Source of the DNA: an uncultured Robinsoniella sp.
GTDB taxonomy: Bacteria > Bacillota > Clostridia > Lachnospirales > Lachnospiraceae
Direction: 5' to 3'
NCBI GenBank assembly: GCA_900540475.1
Contig: UQGG01000008.1
Coordinates: forward strand, 124,001-188,000
DNA: 64,000 bases
The notes under the pieces are model-generated. The model saw nothing but the letters and a program-made list of their open reading frames with translations, had not been told where the DNA came from and did no database searches. Each line of letters opens with the position of its first letter. The first letter of the stretch is position 1. Made by a program: the position numbers and the translations under genes. This document shows positions 16,753 to 24,271 of the stretch, in pieces.

Positions 16753-17607
16753 TTAATACATAGCTAATTTCTCAAGACGGGATACTTCCTGCTTTGTTAA
16801 AATATATTTTTCCTGCACCTTTTTAAGTGGTATATTGTTATGAATGTCTTCTAAGGCATTCAATATGTCACTTCTGGCTTTACCGGTTGCATGGGTCACT
16901 GCCTCTTCAACTGCCTCTTCCAGTTCTGTCTTAAATAATTCTCTGATTGCTTCACACATATCGTTCTTCGCCTCCTGAAACTCTTTCTTATTGGTTCTTA
17001 TTATCATATCCATCGCAGACTGATATAGCTGGTTTTTCTGATTCTTTTCATACTCCCTTGATAAATGTTCCATCAGTCTTCTGTCATTTATGCCTTCATC
17101 TAATCCTCTTAACCATAGATTTTCCTCTTTTGTAAGCATTCTGGTTATGAGTAATTGTATTGGTATAATATCCCCTATAATATAATAGATCCCTTCCTCA
17201 TGTTTTACTATTTGAAATGCTCTTACCTTCTTCCAATGATCTATTAATTTTAAAGGGAAACGCCTGCTTACAAATGTAAGGGTGATATCTCTGATATCAA
17301 TTGGGTCACGGCCACTTCCTTCCTGCTTGAACAGGCAGGCATAAGCATAACATTTATAAAAGTCATCTATACTTAAATAATCCTTAGGATTCTTATATTC
17401 AATAATATTATACTTTCGAAAAATCCGACCAATGTTCTTTTTAATCCGGATATTCTCCTTATTCTTAATTACCAACACATCAATTTGCTTTGGTTTTGTC
17501 CCCAGCATATGTTCATTCTCAAAGTCCAGATGTTTAAATTCATCCTGCAGTTCTATCTGAAGTACAGCATAAAATGCCGGATGCCATTGTAACATCTCCT
17601 TTGTCAT
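16753..17607 (-). CDS. PD-(D/E)XK-like protein (Rpn/transposase-nuclease related)
   Basis: 284 aa. KPKQIDVLVIK followed by NIIEYKNPKDYLSIDDFYK gives the D...ExK spacing of a PD-(D/E)XK nuclease core at about residues 38-85. The rest is helical, ending in a charged segment and a short HTH-like tail (IPLKKVQEKYILTKQEVSRL). Similar proteins are abundant in gut Clostridia, often misannotated, and relate to the Rpn recombination-promoting nuclease/transposase group. No inverted repeats are visible around it, so I do not call it a mobile element. Confidence 0.6.
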   Translation of the reverse strand: MTKEMLQWHPAFYAVLQIELQDEFKHLDFENEHMLGTKPKQIDVLVIKNKENIRIKKNIGRIFRKYNIIEYKNPKDYLSIDDFYKCYAYACLFKQEGSGRDPIDIRDITLTFVSRRFPLKLIDHWKKVRAFQIVKHEEGIYYIIGDIIPIQLLITRMLTKEENLWLRGLDEGINDRRLMEHLSREYEKNQKNQLYQSAMDMIIRTNKKEFQEAKNDMCEAIRELFKTELEEAVEEAVTHATGKARSDILNALEDIHNNIPLKKVQEKYILTKQEVSRLEKLAMY

Positions 17608-17949
17608 GAATCCACTCCCTTCTATGGATCCATTCCCTCAGTAATTGAATGCCTCAAGATCAGAAGCGAAAGATCCTTGATAAAAATAATGATTAACAAC
17701 TCTTTAACAACCAAATAAATTCCTTGCCATGGATATTCTTTAAAATTTCACTTAAATATTCTTATAATGGGAAGTCAAAGCAGATCTGCTTAATTAGAAA
17801 TATATATTTTATTATAGAACAAAGCGATTATTAAGTCAACACAAATATTAAATTTATATTTTTTTATTTATATTTTGCAACATATTATTTTTCCTATCTA
17901 TATTCCACGAAAAAGCGCCCACCCTGATTTAAGATGAACGCTTTTCCTG
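17608..17949. other. AT-rich spacer with the dnaB operon terminator
   Basis: Apart from the terminator at 17911-17945 I see nothing in this stretch; it is very AT-rich and presumably contains the promoter of the nuclease-like gene. Confidence 0.5.
17911..17945 (-). terminator. Terminator of the gdpP-rplI-dnaB operon
   Basis: Arms AAAAGCG (17911-17917) and CGCTTTT (17939-17945). On the minus strand the hairpin follows the dnaB stop by 4 nt and ends in TTTTTCG. The loop is long (21 nt), so the stem is modest. Confidence 0.6.
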
Positions 17950-19278
17950 CTACTTCTGCATGTTTGCAAATTTCGTATAATTCGGCAGCCATACAAGTTC
18001 TATCGTACCAATAGGTCCATTTCTCTGCTTTGCAATGATAACTTCCGCAATATTGGGCCTGTCGGTATCTTTGTTATAATAATCATCACGATACAGGAAC
18101 ATAACCACATCGGCATCCTGCTCAATCGCTCCGGATTCACGAAGGTCAGATAACATGGGCCGGTGTTCCGGACGCTGTTCTACGGCACGGCTCAGCTGGG
18201 ATAACGCAACTACAGGTACATGCAGTTCCCTTGCAACTTCTTTCAGGGATCTTGATATATCTGAGATTTCCTGCTGCCTGGAATCTGTTTTTTTACTTCC
18301 GGTCATCAGCTGAAGGTAGTCAATAATTATGATTCCCAGATCCTGTTCCAGTTTATATTTACGGCATTTGGAACGAAGATCGTTGATTGAGATACCCGGC
18401 GTATCATCAATAATCAAATGGGATTTTCCAATAATGCCTGCGCCTTCAATCAGTTTGGACCAGTCTTCATCCGACAGATTACCGGTTCGGATGGATTGGG
18501 AATCTACCTTTGATTCCAGAGAGAGCAGACGGTTAACCAGCTGCTCTTTTGACATTTCCAAACTGAATATCGCCACTGTTTTATTTTCTTTAAATGCCAT
18601 ATTCTGTGCAACGTTTAATACAAATGCCGTTTTACCCATAGAAGGACGGGCTGCTATCAGAATAAGATCGGAAGGCTGGAATCCTGATGTCTTATAATCC
18701 AGGTCAATAAAGCCTGTAGGGATTCCGGTAACGCTCCCTTTATTTTTGGCAGCCTGTTCGATTTTATCCAATGCATTCAGCACAACTTCTTTAATCGGGA
18801 CATAATCACCGGAAGTATTGCACTGCACGATATCAAATATTTTCTTCTCGGTATCACCCAGAATATCTTCCAGCCTGTCCTTTGCCACATAACAGGTGTT
18901 TGCAATATCTTCCGTCGTCCGGATCAGTTTCCGGAGCATTGATTTTTCCTGGACGATATTGGCATAATATTTTACATTAGCCGAGGTGGGCACTGCGTTC
19001 AACAGATCTCTTACAAATTCCAGGCTGCTGATTTCCGGAGGTACTTCCTTTTCCTTTAACCTGTCCTGTAATGTAATCAGATCTACCGGTTTGCCTTCAT
19101 TGTACAACTCCAGCATGGATTCAAATAAAACCCCGTACTGGTGCTGATAGAAATCTTCGCTGCTGATAATCTCGGAAGCAGTCATAATCGCTTCTCTATC
19201 CATGATCATAGAGCCAATTACAGACTGTTCTGCCTCGACGCTATGTGGCAATACTCGTTTTATGAGTGCTTCTTCCAT
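17950..19278 (-). CDS. dnaB: Replicative DNA helicase
   Basis: 442 aa, the hexameric 5'-3' helicase of the replication fork. The N-terminal domain starts LPHSVEAEQSVIGSM. The RecA-like ATPase has Walker A ARPSMGKT (about residues 210-217) and Walker B IIIIDYLQLM, followed by ALSQLSRAVEQR and DLRESGAIEQDADVV. No intein is present. Last gene of the conserved gdpP-rplI-dnaB order, 13 bp after rplI. Confidence 0.97.
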   Translation of the reverse strand: MEEALIKRVLPHSVEAEQSVIGSMIMDREAIMTASEIISSEDFYQHQYGVLFESMLELYNEGKPVDLITLQDRLKEKEVPPEISSLEFVRDLLNAVPTSANVKYYANIVQEKSMLRKLIRTTEDIANTCYVAKDRLEDILGDTEKKIFDIVQCNTSGDYVPIKEVVLNALDKIEQAAKNKGSVTGIPTGFIDLDYKTSGFQPSDLILIAARPSMGKTAFVLNVAQNMAFKENKTVAIFSLEMSKEQLVNRLLSLESKVDSQSIRTGNLSDEDWSKLIEGAGIIGKSHLIIDDTPGISINDLRSKCRKYKLEQDLGIIIIDYLQLMTGSKKTDSRQQEISDISRSLKEVARELHVPVVALSQLSRAVEQRPEHRPMLSDLRESGAIEQDADVVMFLYRDDYYNKDTDRPNIAEVIIAKQRNGPIGTIELVWLPNYTKFANMQK

Positions 19279-19291
19279 GTCAGGCTTCCTC

Positions 19292-19735
19292 CTAAGCTTC
19301 CTTTACTACAACCTTTAATTCTGCTGTTACTTTCGGATGCAGCTTAATCGGCACAATTGTAGTGCCAAGCGCCTTTATAGGATTTGTAAGCAGCATTTTT
19401 TTCTTATCAATGTCATATCCCAGCTGCGCTTTCGCTGCTTCTGCAATTTCTTTGGATGAAACAGAGCCAAACGTTCTTCCGCCCTCACCCACTTTGATAG
19501 ATACCGTAACCTGCTTTTCTGCAATTTCAGCCGCGTATGCCTTTGCCTCGTCCAGAATCTGCTGTGCCACTTTTTCCTCATGTGCTTTCTGAAGCTTCAG
19601 GTCATTGATATTCTTCGGTGTTGCTTCAATACCTAATTTTTTCGTGAATAAATTTCTGGCATAGCCATCACTGACATTTACAATAGCGCCTTTGTTCCCA
19701 AGTGATTTTACATCTTCCAATAATATAACTTTCAT
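19292..19735 (-). CDS. rplI: 50S ribosomal protein L9
   Basis: 147 aa. The N-terminal domain MKVILLEDVKSLGNKGAIV and SDGYARNLFTKKLGIEAT is diagnostic, followed by the long connecting helix and the C-terminal domain (GKLFGSVSS-type, here TFGSVSSKEIAEA). Its start abuts the gdpP stop, which fits translational coupling in the gdpP-rplI-dnaB operon. Confidence 0.98.
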   Translation of the reverse strand: MKVILLEDVKSLGNKGAIVNVSDGYARNLFTKKLGIEATPKNINDLKLQKAHEEKVAQQILDEAKAYAAEIAEKQVTVSIKVGEGGRTFGSVSSKEIAEAAKAQLGYDIDKKKMLLTNPIKALGTTIVPIKLHPKVTAELKVVVKEA

Positions 19736-21790
19736 TTAAATCGCTCCTTCTTCTGTCATTTTAATAATTACATCTTTTAATTTACTGATAGCCTCTTCTA
19801 CCGTTGTATTTTTCAACTGTGCACCGGCTATATTCAGATGGCCTCCACCGCCCATGCGTTCTGTAATGATCTGTACATTGACCTCATCGATCGAACGGGC
19901 GCTGATATATACCTGTTTATTAAACGGCGTAAACACAAAAGATGCCTTCACACCGATAATATTCAATAATTCATTCGCTGCCTGAGCCCCTACTACTGTA
20001 GGACTTTCAATATTTTCACTCGGGCAGATACTAAACGCATAGCAGTTCAGGAACAGCTCCGCATGCCGGACCGCTTCTGCTCTCGCTTTATATGCAGCCA
20101 TATCATTTCTCAGCATTTTACGGACTCTTGTTACATCCGCTCCGCAGCGTCTTAAAAATGCTGCTGCTTCAAAAGTACGGACTCCTGTCTTAGCCACAAA
20201 ATTATTCGTATCAATAATAATTCCTGCATAGATGCAATCCGCTTCAATATTCTTCAGCTTAATACCATCCACAAAATACTGCAGGATCTCCGCCACCATT
20301 TCACAGGTAGAAGAAGCATATGGCTCAATATAAGACAGAACTGCATTTTTAATAACCTCACTGCTCTGACGGTGATGGTCCAGAACAACAATGGTCTTCG
20401 TCTGATCCAGTATGGACGAGCATTCCGCCATACTTGGACGGTTGGTATCCACTACAACCACAACGGTATTGTTGTCTACGATTTCTTCCGCCTGGGCATG
20501 GTTTACAAACATATCACTTTCATAATCTTTATTATTCAGGAACATATTCATCCAGGGACGGATCGAACTGTTTCCATCTTCGATTACAATATGAGCCTTT
20601 TTATTCATGAGTCTTGCCGCACGGTATACACCGATGGAAGCTCCAAAAGAATCAATATCCGTAATCTTGTGGCCCATGACCACCACATCTTCCTTGCTGT
20701 CAATAAATTCCCGCAGGGCATGTGCTTTTACCCTTGCTTTCACACGGGTACTCTTCTCCATCTGCTGCGATTTTCCACCATAATATGAAATTTTCTCATT
20801 ATCCTTAACGACTGCCTGATCGCCGCCCCGGCCCAGTGCCAGCTCTATTGCAATACGTGAAAAATCATAATTCTGTACATATCCATTTCCATTTACACCG
20901 ATACCTATACTCAGGGTAACGCTCATATCATTGCCGATGTTAACGGACTTTACTTCCTCTAATAAGGAAAACCGGTTAGATTCCAGAGTTGTCAACGACC
21001 TCTGTTTAATTACGACAAAATACTTGTCTTTTTCAATCTTCTTCACAATCCCATCCAGGCTTGCCATGTATTTGTTAATTTTACGATCTATCAATGCCAT
21101 CAAAAGAGATCTGCGGACTTCTTCCACGCTCTCTAAAGCTTCATCATAATTATCAATATAAATAAGACCTGCAACCAGTTTCTGTTCTTTATTCTCTCTG
21201 ATATACTGATTTAATTCTGTTGTATCAAACAGGTATACTGCAATTAAATAATTCTGGTCCTCGGGCACATCCACGATATTAACGGACTCCGTCAGTTCCT
21301 CTATGGATACCTTCTGGAGCTGCGCACGGTAATCCTCACCTTCAAAATGAACTTCTATGGTCTGGATTTCCTCATTTTTAGGCAGGACATTGACACTGAT
21401 TTCAGGAAACAGGTTTAATATATTTTTATGATATTTCGGATCTTTTCCCACCGCATTACAAAACGCCTCATTCATCCAGATGATCTTGCCCTCTGTGTCC
21501 AGCAGACCATATGGTATGGTAAATTTCTGGAGCATTTTCTTCTGTATCTGCCCATACTGCGTGGCAAATGAAACAAGCTCGGTCATAATACGGGGTTTGT
21601 ACAATACAAATACGCCGATAATCATAACGATATATACCACACTGAACAGCGCTGCTACTATTCCGGCCTTGGTATTCACTGCAAATACAGCAATATTCAT
21701 CAGCAGTAAAAACACTGCCAGAGCCAGCGGCCATTGCATATATGACTTTAATTTCCCGCTATATTTTATCTTTCTATTTATCTTTTTCAT
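19736..21790 (-). CDS. gdpP: Cyclic-di-AMP phosphodiesterase, DHH family
   Basis: About 684 aa from the ATG at 21790, which has GGGAG 8 nt upstream; the ATG at 21805 has no ribosome site. Order: two membrane helices (about 18-60), a PAS-like domain, a degenerate GGDEF domain (NDMSVTLSIGIGVNG, ALGRGGDQAVV), then DHH/DHHA1. Catalytic motifs are GHKITDIDSFGAS, VVVVVDTNRP, VLDHHRQSS and the DHHA1 loop RMGGGGHLNIAGA. It hydrolyses c-di-AMP and so tunes potassium and cell-wall homeostasis. First gene of the operon with rplI and dnaB. Confidence 0.95.
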   Translation of the reverse strand: MKKINRKIKYSGKLKSYMQWPLALAVFLLLMNIAVFAVNTKAGIVAALFSVVYIVMIIGVFVLYKPRIMTELVSFATQYGQIQKKMLQKFTIPYGLLDTEGKIIWMNEAFCNAVGKDPKYHKNILNLFPEISVNVLPKNEEIQTIEVHFEGEDYRAQLQKVSIEELTESVNIVDVPEDQNYLIAVYLFDTTELNQYIRENKEQKLVAGLIYIDNYDEALESVEEVRRSLLMALIDRKINKYMASLDGIVKKIEKDKYFVVIKQRSLTTLESNRFSLLEEVKSVNIGNDMSVTLSIGIGVNGNGYVQNYDFSRIAIELALGRGGDQAVVKDNEKISYYGGKSQQMEKSTRVKARVKAHALREFIDSKEDVVVMGHKITDIDSFGASIGVYRAARLMNKKAHIVIEDGNSSIRPWMNMFLNNKDYESDMFVNHAQAEEIVDNNTVVVVVDTNRPSMAECSSILDQTKTIVVLDHHRQSSEVIKNAVLSYIEPYASSTCEMVAEILQYFVDGIKLKNIEADCIYAGIIIDTNNFVAKTGVRTFEAAAFLRRCGADVTRVRKMLRNDMAAYKARAEAVRHAELFLNCYAFSICPSENIESPTVVGAQAANELLNIIGVKASFVFTPFNKQVYISARSIDEVNVQIITERMGGGGHLNIAGAQLKNTTVEEAISKLKDVIIKMTEEGAI

Positions 21791-21914
21791 AGATTGTACT
21801 CCCATACTTAAAAAAGGATAGTATTAACTACTCTATTCTATCACAAAATCTATGAGTGGGAAAGACCTTTTTATGTAGTCCACTTTCAGACAAAATGTGA
21901 TTATATAAATCCCC

Positions 21915-21944
21915 TTGTTATTTCCTGTCATCTTATGTTAGAAT
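21915..21944 (+). promoter_or_regulatory. Probable promoter of the PurF paralogue
   Basis: TTGTTA (21915-21920) and TAGAAT (21939-21944) with an 18-bp spacer, about 43 bp before the start codon. No purine riboswitch or PurR-like box is apparent in 21806-21986. Confidence 0.5.
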
Positions 21945-21986
21945 GTAGCTGTATCAAAAAAACGCAAACATGAAGGAGTGGAATAC

Positions 21987-23390
21987 ATGGGTGGAATATT
22001 CGGCGTAGCTTCAAAGACAAGCTGTGTACAGGATTTATTCTTTGGAATTGACTATCATTCTCATTTGGGCACCAGAAGAGGCGGTATGGCAGTATATGGT
22101 AAAGACGGATTTAACAGGGCAATCCATAATATTGAAAATTCCCCTTTTCGTACTAAATTCGAACGGGACATTGATGAATTAGAAGGGAATCTGGGAATCG
22201 GATGTATCTCTGATAATGAACCTCAGCCTTTATTGGTGCAGTCCCATCTTGGCAGCTTTGCCATAACAACCGTAGGTAAAATCAACAATATGGATCAGCT
22301 GGTACAAAATGCATACGACAATGGCTGTACTCATTTTCTGGAAATGAGTGGAGGCCATATAAACGCTACAGAGCTTGTGGCTTCTCTGATTAATCAGAAA
22401 AGTTCTATATTAGAAGGCATGTTATATGTTCAGGAGATGGTGGAAGGCTCCATGACCATGCTGGTCATGACACCAACTGAAATTTATGCATCCAGAGACC
22501 GAATGGGCAGAACCCCTCTTGCCATTGGAAAAAAAGAGGACTCTTACTGCGTATCTTTTGAATGTTTTGCATACATCAACCTGGGCTATGTGGATTATAA
22601 AGAACTGGGTCCCGGCGAGATTGTAAAGATTACACCGGAAAGTGTGGAAACCCTGAGCAAGCCAAGAGAAAAAATGAAAATCTGTTCTTTCCTCTGGGTG
22701 TATTATGGATATCCAACATCTTCCTATGAGGGTGTCAATGTAGAACAGATGCGTTACAATTGCGGACGTCTACTGGCTAACCGCGATACCGTTAAGCCTG
22801 ACGTTGTTGCCGGTGTTCCCGATTCCGGCGTTGCCCATGCCATCGGATATGCAAATGCAACCGGGATTCCTTATTCCCGTCCTTTCATTAAATATACACC
22901 AACCTGGCCCCGTTCCTTTATGCCCACGAAGCAGAGCCAGCGTAATATGATCGCGAAAATGAAGTTAGTTCCGGTAGAAGCTTTGATCCGTGACAAAAAA
23001 CTGTTATTGATTGACGATTCTATTGTTCGCGGTACCCAGCTTCGGGAAACTACCGAGTTTCTCTATCAGGAGGGTGCAAAAGAAGTACATATCCGTCCTG
23101 CATGCCCGCCTTTGATGTTCGGATGCAAATATCTGAATTTTTCACGTTCAAATTCCGAAATGGATTTGATTACAAGACGTATTATCCGTGAAAGAGAAGG
23201 GGAAAACGATATTAATATGCTGGACGACTATACGAATCCGGACAGCCAGAATTATATCGAAATGATAGATGAGATCAGAAAACAGCTCAATTTCACAACC
23301 CTGCGTTATCACCGTCTGGATGATATGCTGGCTTCAATCGGAATTGAACCATGTAAACTGTGTACTTATTGCTGGAATGGCAAAGAATAA
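21987..23390 (+). CDS. Amidophosphoribosyltransferase-like protein lacking the Cys1 nucleophile
   Basis: 467 aa from the ATG at 21987 (AAGGAG 8 nt upstream). True PurF starts Met-Cys-Gly-Ile, and the cysteine becomes the N-terminal nucleophile of the glutaminase; here the start is MGGIFGVASK, with glycine in its place. The body is PurF-like: HLGTRRGGMAVYG, NQKSS and SRDRMGRTPLAIGKK. The PRPP loop is LLLIDDSIVRGTQ, and a C-terminal Cys cluster CKLCTYCWNGK matches the Fe-S-binding end of Bacillus-type PurF. It may bind PRPP but cannot use glutamine in the usual way. Stand-alone gene; true role unknown. Confidence 0.85.
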   Translation: MGGIFGVASKTSCVQDLFFGIDYHSHLGTRRGGMAVYGKDGFNRAIHNIENSPFRTKFERDIDELEGNLGIGCISDNEPQPLLVQSHLGSFAITTVGKINNMDQLVQNAYDNGCTHFLEMSGGHINATELVASLINQKSSILEGMLYVQEMVEGSMTMLVMTPTEIYASRDRMGRTPLAIGKKEDSYCVSFECFAYINLGYVDYKELGPGEIVKITPESVETLSKPREKMKICSFLWVYYGYPTSSYEGVNVEQMRYNCGRLLANRDTVKPDVVAGVPDSGVAHAIGYANATGIPYSRPFIKYTPTWPRSFMPTKQSQRNMIAKMKLVPVEALIRDKKLLLIDDSIVRGTQLRETTEFLYQEGAKEVHIRPACPPLMFGCKYLNFSRSNSEMDLITRRIIREREGENDINMLDDYTNPDSQNYIEMIDEIRKQLNFTTLRYHRLDDMLASIGIEPCKLCTYCWNGKE

Positions 23391-23467
23391 AAAAACAGCC
23401 CGGGATTTTCCCGGGGCGTGCAGATGGCAGTAATGAATTTTCAAACACGCCCCGGGCTGTTTTTTAA
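23391..23467. terminator. Compound bidirectional terminator with internal repeat
   Basis: The outer arms are AAAAACAGCCCGGG (from 23391) and CCCGGGCTGTTTTTT (to about 23465). The left arm carries an extra ATTTTCCCGG that itself pairs with the preceding CCCGGG, after which GGCGTG (23415-23420) pairs with CACGCC (23446-23451). The 3' end has six T. It lies at the convergence of the PurF-like gene and the DUF624 gene. Confidence 0.85.
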
Positions 23468-23529
23468 CATTCTATTATAATCTGGTTCCCGGTACCCTCT
23501 ATGAGTATTTCCACAGATTCTTCTTCTTT

Positions 23530-23565
23530 TCCCAAATAGGCCGTATGAAAGCGATCTTCTTTCAC
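23530..23565 (-). repeat. 36-bp repeat, copy 1 (reads VKEDRFHTAYLG)
   Basis: 30 of 36 positions match copy 2 at 24228-24263. It contains a small inverted repeat, GTGAAAG with CTTTCA(C/T). The DUF624 stop codon (23562-23564) lies inside it; the repeat's GTG overlaps that stop as GTGA and opens a 33-codon frame ending in GTGNQIIIEC. Confidence 0.6.
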
Positions 23566-24188
23566 ACTATACCCATTTTGCCGGGCATATGCTTTTCTAA
23601 TACCCGTTCCATAAAATCCGAAATAATAAATATCGCTGCACCGGGAGTAAAAAATATACTCATTGGCAGCGCCCAAAATAGAGCCAGAACACAGCCGATT
23701 ACCAGAAATACCGCCAGCGTAGTCAGAATGTACCGTACAGCCATATACATTCCAAGCTTCAGTATCCACCCTGCACTCATATCAAACCGGGATAATGCCG
23801 GGAAGACATAACAAGCCGCTGCAAATAAAAAGACAGATACCAGAAAATAAAAGCAGATGAAGAAAAGTCCGGTATAACCGCTGGTTTTCTGCATTAGAAT
23901 TCCCATGTTTAGCTGGACGAGAAAAGTCACTCCGGCTACTGCCGCCCATATCCCGGTTGCCGGCACAAAGTTTACCCGGAACGCATGAAAGAATTCCCGG
24001 AATGTATAGCCGTTTCCTTTCTTAACTGATTTTACGACGCTGTAGTAAAGAGCTGTTGTGGATGCACCAATTGTAAGGATGGGCAGGCAGCAGATAATCC
24101 AAAGGATTCCCACCAGCAGCAGATCGAAAATCTTTCCCAACATTCCTGTATAGCCGCCTCCAAAGTCAAATAGCCGTTGATTATCCAT
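23562..24188 (-). CDS. DUF624 membrane protein (YesL-like)
   Basis: 208 aa from the ATG at 24188, which has GGGGGG just upstream. YesL/DUF624 proteins accompany sugar ABC transporters and YesMN systems in Firmicutes; their role is unclear. Visible features are FDFGGGYTGMLGKIFDLLLV at the start, about five to six membrane helices, ICCLPILTIGASTTALYYSV and the FREFFHAFRVNF loop, all typical. An in-frame GTG at 24263 would add 25 residues encoded by a repeat but lacks a ribosome site. Last gene of the GH31 transport operon. Confidence 0.85.
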   Translation of the reverse strand: MDNQRLFDFGGGYTGMLGKIFDLLLVGILWIICCLPILTIGASTTALYYSVVKSVKKGNGYTFREFFHAFRVNFVPATGIWAAVAGVTFLVQLNMGILMQKTSGYTGLFFICFYFLVSVFLFAAACYVFPALSRFDMSAGWILKLGMYMAVRYILTTLAVFLVIGCVLALFWALPMSIFFTPGAAIFIISDFMERVLEKHMPGKMGIV

Positions 24189-24201
24189 ATTGATCCCCCC
24201 T

Positions 24202-24229
24202 GGATAGCACAAGCCGGCTTGCGCCATCC
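24202..24229 (-). repeat. Near-perfect palindrome in front of the DUF624 ribosome site
   Basis: GGATAGCACAAGCC (24202-24215) and GGCTTGCGCCATCC (24216-24229) pair at 12 of 14 positions with no spacer. On the minus-strand transcript the hairpin ends a few bases before the GGGGGG ribosome site and could tune translation of DUF624 relative to GH31. Confidence 0.6.
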
Positions 24230-24263
24230 CTAAATTTGCAGTGTGAAAGCGATCTTCTTTCAC
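24228..24263 (-). repeat. 36-bp repeat, copy 2 (reads VKEDRFHTANLG)
   Basis: Begins 8 nt after the GH31 stop codon. It shares a 20-bp identical core with copy 1 (TGAAAGCGATCTTCTTTCAC on the plus strand, from 24244). Five of the six differences between copies fall at third codon positions and are synonymous in the KEDRFHTA frame. Confidence 0.6.
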
Positions 24264-24271
24264 TTTTCTAT

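Noticed and set aside
16753..17607. Insertion sequence around the PD-(D/E)XK-like gene
   Set aside because: No flanking inverted repeats or target duplication could be seen.
23464..23769. 101-codon minus-strand frame ending GTGNQIIIEC
   Set aside because: Most of it is a shadow of DUF624. Only the last 33 codons from the repeat's GTG are of interest, reported as a finding.
24189..24263. 25-residue extension of DUF624 from a GTG
   Set aside because: No ribosome site before the GTG, and the residues are encoded by the repeat and palindrome; the ATG at 24188 has GGGGGG upstream.
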